Shown here piece after piece: positions 57,614 to 64,000 of a stretch of 64,000 bases of DNA. Made by a program: the position numbers and the translations under genes. This DNA is from Tessaracoccus bendigoensis DSM 12906 (GTDB lineage: Bacteria; Actinomycetota; Actinomycetes; Propionibacteriales; Propionibacteriaceae). Below the pieces are notes generated by a model. That model saw only the letters and a program-made list of their open reading frames with translations, was not told where the DNA came from and ran no database searches. The stretch lies in contig NZ_FQZG01000008.1 in assembly GCF_900141915.1 (NCBI RefSeq), positions 24,631 to 88,630 on the forward strand, written 5' to 3'. Within the stretch, counting starts at the first letter, position 1, and the number at the start of each line of letters is the position of its first letter.

Positions 57614-60600
57614 GTGTTCAGACGATTCAGCAGACATCTCGTCTCGCTCTTAGCCGCATCGGCATTGATGGTGGGCACCCTGACAACAGGGGTACCCGCG
57701 CAAGCCGATGAACCGACCACCGCCAACGCCATCACGTTCCCCGGCAACGACGGCCAAGCCCACGACGTCGAGTTCGACGGGCACTCGTTCAAGATCGACG
57801 GCGAACGTCTGGTCGTCTGGTCGGGCGAGCTGCACCACTGGCGCGTGCCGCACGAGGACGGTTGGCGTGACGTCTTCCAGAAGCTGCGCGCCTCCGGTTT
57901 CAACGCCGTGTCGCTCTACTTCTTCTGGGGCATGCACCAGAGCGAGGAGGGTGGTCCCTTCGACTTCTCCGCCCCGCACGACATCGATCGGCTCCTGACG
58001 ATCGCCGCCGAGGAGGGCCTCTACGTCATCGCCCGCCCGGCCCTTACGTCAACGCCGAGATCTCGATGGGAGGCCTGCCCACCTGGATGGTCAACAAGAT
58101 GGCGACCTCCCTGCGCTCCACCGACGCGACCGTGCTCGAGCCCTCGAAGGCGTGGCTGCACGCGTTCAACCAGATCGCCAAGAAGCATCAGGTCACCGAA
58201 GGTGGCGGCTCGGTGCTGCTGTACCAGGTCGAGAACGAGTTGATCACCGACGACCAGCCGCGCCGCAACTTCCTCAAGGCCCTCGTCGACCAGGTCAAGG
58301 CCGACGGCATCACCGTGCCGCTGTTCCACAACGACTACGGGCTGGGTGGCCGCTTCGGCGACACCGGTGAGCTCGGGCTGGACTTCTACGCCTACGACTC
58401 CTACCCGCTGGGCTTCTCCTGTGACGCGGCCCGCGGCACGATCACCGATCAGGAAAGCTCGTTCCGCAACTTCGCGCCCGACACCCCGCACTTCATCACC
58501 GAGGCTCAGGGCGGTGCCTTCTCCCCGTGGGGCGCACCTTGGAGCGCCAACGACGAGTGCGCCAACTTCGTCGACACGAACTTCACCCGCCAGTGGGGCA
58601 TGAACAACATCGGCCAGGGCGTCACCGCGTTCAACTACTACATGATCATCGGTGGCACCAACTGGGGCTTCTCCGGGGCCCCCGGCTCCGGCTTCACCTC
58701 CTACGACTACGGCGCGGCCCTCAACGAGGACCGCACCATCACGCCGAAGCTGGCGGTCCAGAAGGAGTTGGGCTACTACCAGCGCGCCGTCCCGCTCGCG
58801 TCGATGTCGCGCATCGACTCCGCCGCGGCCACCGAGGTGAGCGGTAGCACCGTCAACCTCTACCAGCGGCAGGCCACCGAGAATCTCGACCAGTCGGTCA
58901 CCGGCAACGGCACCCGGTTCATCGGCGCCCGCCTGTCCAACTCCAACACCACCACCGACACGACGTTCGCGTTCCCGCTGACCCTCGACGAGGGTGACGG
59001 CGGCACCGTCGACCAGTTCACCGACGACGACCGCTCCACACGGCTGACATTCGGCAACGGCTGGACCCAGGTCGCCGAACCGACCGCGTACCAGCAGACG
59101 CTGACCCGCAGCACGACGGCAGGTTCCTCGGTGAGCATCCCGTTCACCGGCACCGGGATCGAGATCATCGCGCCGCGCGGCCCGAGCTACGGCAAGGCCA
59201 CGATCTCGATCGACGGCGGCGCCGCGGTCGACTTCGACTCCTGGTACGAGACGGAGCAGAACGCCCCCACGCAGCAGGTGGTGCACCGCACCGAGAACCT
59301 CGCCTCCGGCACACACACCGCGGTGGTCACCGTCAAGGGTGAGGCCGCCACCGGCGGCACCGGCACGGCGGTCGCGATCGACGCGGTCAATGTGCTCGGT
59401 GCCCCCACCAGCGAGGTGGTCACCCACAACGACTCCGACACGGACTTCTTCACATTTACCCCGGCGCCGGTGCAGTTCACCCCCACCGTCGGCAGCGAGA
59501 GCGCCAACTGGACCCACGCGTCCGGCTTCAGCTGGACCTCCGGCAACCTCGACGGCGATGAGACCTACACCCGAACCGAGGGTGACCAGGTCGAGTTCAC
59601 CTTCGAGGGCACCGGCTTCCAGGTGCTCGCCGCGTTCTCTACCAACCACGGCCCGGCCGATGTCTACATCGACGACACGCTCGTCGGGCAGACCAGCGAG
59701 GAGGTCTCGCAGAGCGCGGTCCCCCAGCAGGTGATCTTCGAGAAGACCGGCCTGGCCGCTGGCAGCCACACCGTGCGCCTGGTCCACACCGGCACCTTCT
59801 TCCCGGGGGCGGAGGACACCCGCGGCGCCTACTTCTCCGTCGACGCCGTCAAGGTGTTCACCGGGGAAACCACCACGCCGGAGACCTCCACCGACGCCGT
59901 CGGCTGGACCCGGGTGCCGCAGCAGGCCGACACCAAGCTGAGTATCCACGGCCGCGACGCCCTGATGTTGACCGCCGACCTGAAGATCGGCGGCGAGTTC
60001 GACATGTACTACACGACCTCGCAGGTCTTCGACAACCCGCTCACCACCGCTCGTGGACTCGAGCAGAGCCTGGTCGGCTACCCGGGTGACCCGGGCGAGA
60101 CCCTGCTTCGCGTGGAGGAGGGCTACAGCCTGCAGGCGCCGTCGGGCGTCACCAGCACGTACGACGCGGCCACGAAGCAACTCCGGCTGAACTACACCCA
60201 CACCACCTCGGCGCAGGACATCGTCCTGACCGAGGCCGACGGTGACGTTCTCGTGTTGAAGGTGATCGACCGCGACACCGCGGCCGATACCTGGCACGTG
60301 GAGGGGATCCGCGGCTCGGGCAACGACTCCGTGTGGGTCGCCGGCGCCGAGTTCGTCCGTGGCGTCACCTTCGAAGGCTCCACGGCACACATCACCGGTT
60401 CCATGAGTGAATCCGGCACGCTGAGCGTCACGCTACCGGCCGGGATCACGTCCTACACCTGGAACGGGTCGGCACTGACGGCCGCGGCGCCAGGTGCCAC
60501 AGCCGTCTCGGAGCCAACCCTCACCTGGGTGAAGGCGAGCGAGAACCCCGAGGCGGCAGTCGATTTCGACGACTCGGCCTGGACGGTCGCGAACGCCACC

Positions 60601-63600
60601 GACCGCCTGAACCCATACCAGGGCCCCGGCAGCAACGGCGTCATCCTCGACTCCAACCGCTACGGCTTCCACAACGGTTCGGTCTGGTACCGGGCGAAGT
60701 ACACGGCCGCCACCAGCGACCCGACCCTGACTTTCCGCGGCAACGGCGGCACGTTCGGGGCCCAGCGCAAGAACCCCGCGTTCTTCCAGGTCTGGGTCAA
60801 CGGCGTCTACGCCGGTGCCCGCACCCTGAACGGGTCGACCCAGTCGATCCCCGCACCGGCCGGTGCGGTGGTGGCCGGCCAGCCGGTCGTCGTCTCGGTG
60901 CTCGCCAACAACCTCGGCCTGAATCTCGACTGGTCCGATGACGGCCTGTCGCGGCAGAACCGCGGCCTCTATGAGGCGGCGCTCTCCGCGGAGGGCGCGG
61001 TGGCCTGGAAGATCCAGGGTGCCGACGACCCGCAGAGCTCGGGCGATGAGGTGCGCGGCGAGTACAACGTCGGTGGCCTCTACGGTGAGCGGGCCGGCTG
61101 GTACCTGCCCGGTTACCCCACCTCCGACTGGGATGCCGCCACGACCATGGTCGCCGACACGCCCGGCGTCACCTGGTACCGCACCACCGCGGACCTGAAC
61201 GTTCCGGAGGGCCAGGACACCGCTTGGCGGCTGAACGTGGAGGCTGCGAACTTCGGCGGCAGCACCGCGACCAGGACCAACGGCTCGCAGGCCTACCTGT
61301 ACGTCAACGGCTGGAACGTCGGCATGTTCATCGGTGATGTCGGCCCGCAGTCGTCGTTCACCATCCCGTCCGGCTGGCTGAACCCGCAGGGCAGCAACGA
61401 GATCGCCGTCGCGGTGCTCTCGAAGGCCGCAGGCCAGGGCCCGACCACCGTCAGGCTCGTGCCCGTGCATTCGACCACCGGCGCCGTCGGCGACTTCACC
61501 CCGTACGAGGCGCCAGGCGCGCCGACCTACTCGGCGACGGTCGCGCTAGACAGGTCGACCATGGCCCCGGCAGAGACCGTCAAGGCCACCGCCACGGTCA
61601 CGGCCCCGACGGGGCTGGCTGACGGCGCCGTCACCACGACGACGTTCGAATGGCTCGACCGTGGGGCCACCACCCCAGTGGTCGCACCTGCAGAGCGGGT
61701 CCTTGAGATCAACGGCACCTACCGGGTGCGCGCCGTGGTCGCCGATGCGGTCAGCGGACAGCGCCTCGCCGTCAGCGACTACGCGCAGGTCGTCGTCTCC
61801 GGTGACGACACCGATCGCAGGCCCCCCGTGGTCGAGGCGATCGACGACACCTTCGTCGAGTTCGGTGACGCCGTCGACATCCAGGTCGAGGCAACCGACC
61901 GGAGCCTGCCGCTGTCCTTCAGCGCAACCGGGCTTCCCGACGGGGTGTCCATTGACGACGAAGGCCTGATCAGCGGCACGTCGACCGAGAAGGGGGCGTT
62001 CCCCGTCGAGGTGACGGTCGCCGATGCCGTCGGCAACGAGGCAACGGTCGAGTTCACGCTCACCGTGGGCGTCTCGCCGAAGATCGAGGTCGCCTCGGCG
62101 CCCACGAGCCTCGTCCTTTCGTCGGACGGCACCATCAGCTACACGCTGAAGGATCTGCCCCCGATGTCGAAGCTGTCGATCACCGCACCGGCCGGGTGGC
62201 AGGTGTCGCCGTCGGCGCAGTGGGTCAGCAATGGGACGGCGAGCATCACGGTGCGCGCGCCCCAGACCGGAACGGCCGGGGAGATCCGGGCCACCGTCAC
62301 CACCCCTGATGGGCTTAGCGCGTCGGTGACGTCGCGGATCACGCTCCAGGATCCGGCGGCGATCACCGCCAAGGGGGTCGCGGCGTGGAACTCGGCCGAA
62401 GCCGGCGGCGAGGGTGATGTCAGCGGGTTTGTGTCGGCCGCGATCGACGGCGACACCACCACCTTCTGGCACACGCAGTGGCAGGGCAGCAGCACGCCCC
62501 AGCCGCACTACATCGTGATCGACCTCGGCTCTGAGAAGACGCTGACGTCGTTCACGTACGTGCCGAGGCCGAAGTCGACCTGCTCGGGTTCGAACTCGCC
62601 GACGGCGTGCAACGGCCAGATCGCGAACTGGGAGTTGTATGAGGCAACCGGTGGCACCTGGGTCGCCCCGACTGCGGCGGAACTGAGGACGAGTAGCTTC
62701 CCGGAGCCCGCCGATGCCACCTACTCGATGATCGACAGCGGCACCTGGTCGACGGCAAACACCGACGCCAAGACCGTGACGTTCAGCGAGCCGGTCACGG
62801 CGCGCTACCTCAAGCTCCGCTCGACGTCTGCGGTCCTGAATCAGGCCTGGACGAGCGTGGCCGAGCTGCGGGTCACCGGAGTTGCTGCTCCGGCCCCGGA
62901 GACGCTCCCGGATGTCCCGCTGGCCGCGGCCCTGTCGGTCTCGCCGACGACGGTCGCCCCAGGTGGCGTCGTGAGCGTCAGCGGTGGCGGTTTCCCGGCA
63001 GGGAATGTCACGGTGACGCTCGGTTCCGCATCGGTTCAGGCCACGGCCGACGCGACGGGGTTCTTCACCGCATCGATCACCGTCCCCTCGGGCACGGCAG
63101 TGGGCAAGGCTGAGGTCAAGGCAACCGGTGGTCAGGTTTCGGCCACGGCCGAGATCACTGTCCAGGTTGGCGTCCCCGCTGCTCCGGAAATCGGCGATCT
63201 GTCCGATGCCACGATCGAGTTCGGTTCACCCGTCGTCATCAACCCGACCGTCACGGGGGGCTCGGGTGCACTCACCTGGTCCGCCACGGGTCTGCCCGCC
63301 GGGGTCACGATCAATGCCACCACTGGCGCGATCACCGGAACGCCGACGGCGCTCGGGACCTCGGACGTGACCGTCACGGTCAAGGATGCGCTCGACCGCT
63401 CCGACAGCGAGGATCTGACGATCATCGTCGAGGACACGACCAAGCCGGTCGTCGAGGCAGTGCCACCGATCAACGCCCAGGTCGGCGACCGGGTCAGTGT
63501 CCAGGTCAAGGCCACGGACCTCCAGCCGATCACCTTCTCGGCGACCGGGCTGCCAGCCGGGTTGTCGATCCATGCGACCACCGGATTGATCTCCGGTCAG

Positions 63601-64000
63601 CCGACCACGGCTGGCTCGGGAACCGCGACGGTGACGGTCTCGGACGCTTCTGGTAACAGGACGACGGTTCTGGTCGCCTATGCGATCAAGGCCAAGGTCA
63701 CTCCGACACCCACGCCGACGCCGACGCCGACGCCGAGTGCTCCGGCTTGGGCGCCGTCGATCCCCTACACCGTCCCCGGCTACCACATCTTCAACGGACG
63801 TCAGTGGCTCACCACCTGCGAGACCTACTCACAGACGACCCGCTGCCGCACGGAGATCTGGGCAACCACGGTGACCCGCAACGCGAACGGCTCCTTCGTC
63901 CGTCAGCAGGGGTGGGCATTCAACAACCTCACCTACCTGCCGTACATGACCAGGGCCCAGTGGGCGAACAACCCGCTCGGACACGCTGGTACTTGGAAGG
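57614..64000 (+). CDS. Very large secreted GH35 beta-galactosidase, apparent frameshift, 3' end outside window
   Basis: Secreted beta-galactosidase of at least 2129 residues. The GTG start after GGAGAGGA gives a signal peptide ending at PAQADE (about residue 33). GH35 regions are VVWSGELHHWRVP, SLYFFWGMHQSEEGG, LLYQVENELIT (acid/base Glu near 206) and ITEAQGGAFSPWG (nucleophile Glu near 295). One base is missing near 58040: the first frame ends ARPA, and the expected ARPGPYVNAEISMGG continues in frame 1 to the window edge. Beta-sandwich modules follow, including putative-Ig repeats (SATGLPDGVSIDD, WSATGLPAGVTINA), a discoidin-like domain near 1590-1755, and a Thr-Pro linker near 2030. A Cys-containing module follows (WLTTCETYSQTTRCRTEIW). 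No sorting signal is seen before the window ends. Confidence 0.8.

Noticed and set aside
58021..60390. 789-codon minus-strand open frame
   Set aside because: It is antisense to the GH35 coding frame and has shadow composition with no motif.

Overview
The window is high-GC actinobacterial DNA. The core genes fit a member of the Propionibacteriales, possibly Propionibacteriaceae (Tessaracoccus-like): a clpP1-clpP2-clpX block beside tig, a tricorn-type protease, a pyrR-pyrB-pyrC operon, an Rv3400/Rv3401-like phosphoglucomutase and GH65 pair, and an Nei2-type MPEGH glycosylase. The genus is inference only.

Layout. 1-11,954 is core: the 3' part of valS, a convergent tricorn protease, clpX, clpP2, clpP1, an AI-2E-type membrane protein and tig on the minus strand, then a patatin-like lipase and tRNA-Gly. 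12,008-29,808 is an integrated element bounded by a 39-bp direct repeat of the 5' half of tRNA-Pro(TGG). It carries a tyrosine integrase overlapping a serine recombinase, a small HTH protein, an iteron-like repeat cluster, a RecA-fold ATPase, a prim-pol primase with an apparent frameshift, a small acidic protein and an AlpA-like excisionase. A divergent HTH regulator follows. The layout resembles phage satellites and small integrative elements. Cargo is a four-gene coupled operon (membrane protein, motif-I methylase, Eco57I-type methylase, GIY-YIG/SF2 helicase), two unknown genes, ParDE, a P-type ATPase and a broken YobI-like NTPase. 29,770-32,204 holds the intact tRNA-Pro and a XhoI/PaeR7I-type restriction-modification pair.

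32,471-47,466 is largely alpha-glucoside metabolism: two paralogous HAD phosphoglucomutases around a GH65 phosphorylase, two GH13 alpha-glucosidases, a ROK repressor and a divergent ABC importer (binding protein and two permeases, no ATPase). Imported oligosaccharides would be hydrolysed by GH13 enzymes or phosphorolysed by GH65, with beta-glucose 1-phosphate passed to the HAD mutase. nei and two tiny ORFs lie inside this block. 47,489-57,506 is housekeeping: a DUF1707 protein, dispersed repeats, ligA, pepN, a secreted FnIII-like protein, and pyrR-pyrB-pyrC. From 57,614 to the window end runs a very large secreted GH35 beta-galactosidase with an apparent one-base deletion.

Three genes (prim-pol, YobI remnant, GH35) are each interrupted by a single-base change in or beside a homopolymer or GC run, so assembly error must be considered. 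Nine genes share a TANNNT box 6-7 nt before the start codon, which suggests leaderless transcription.
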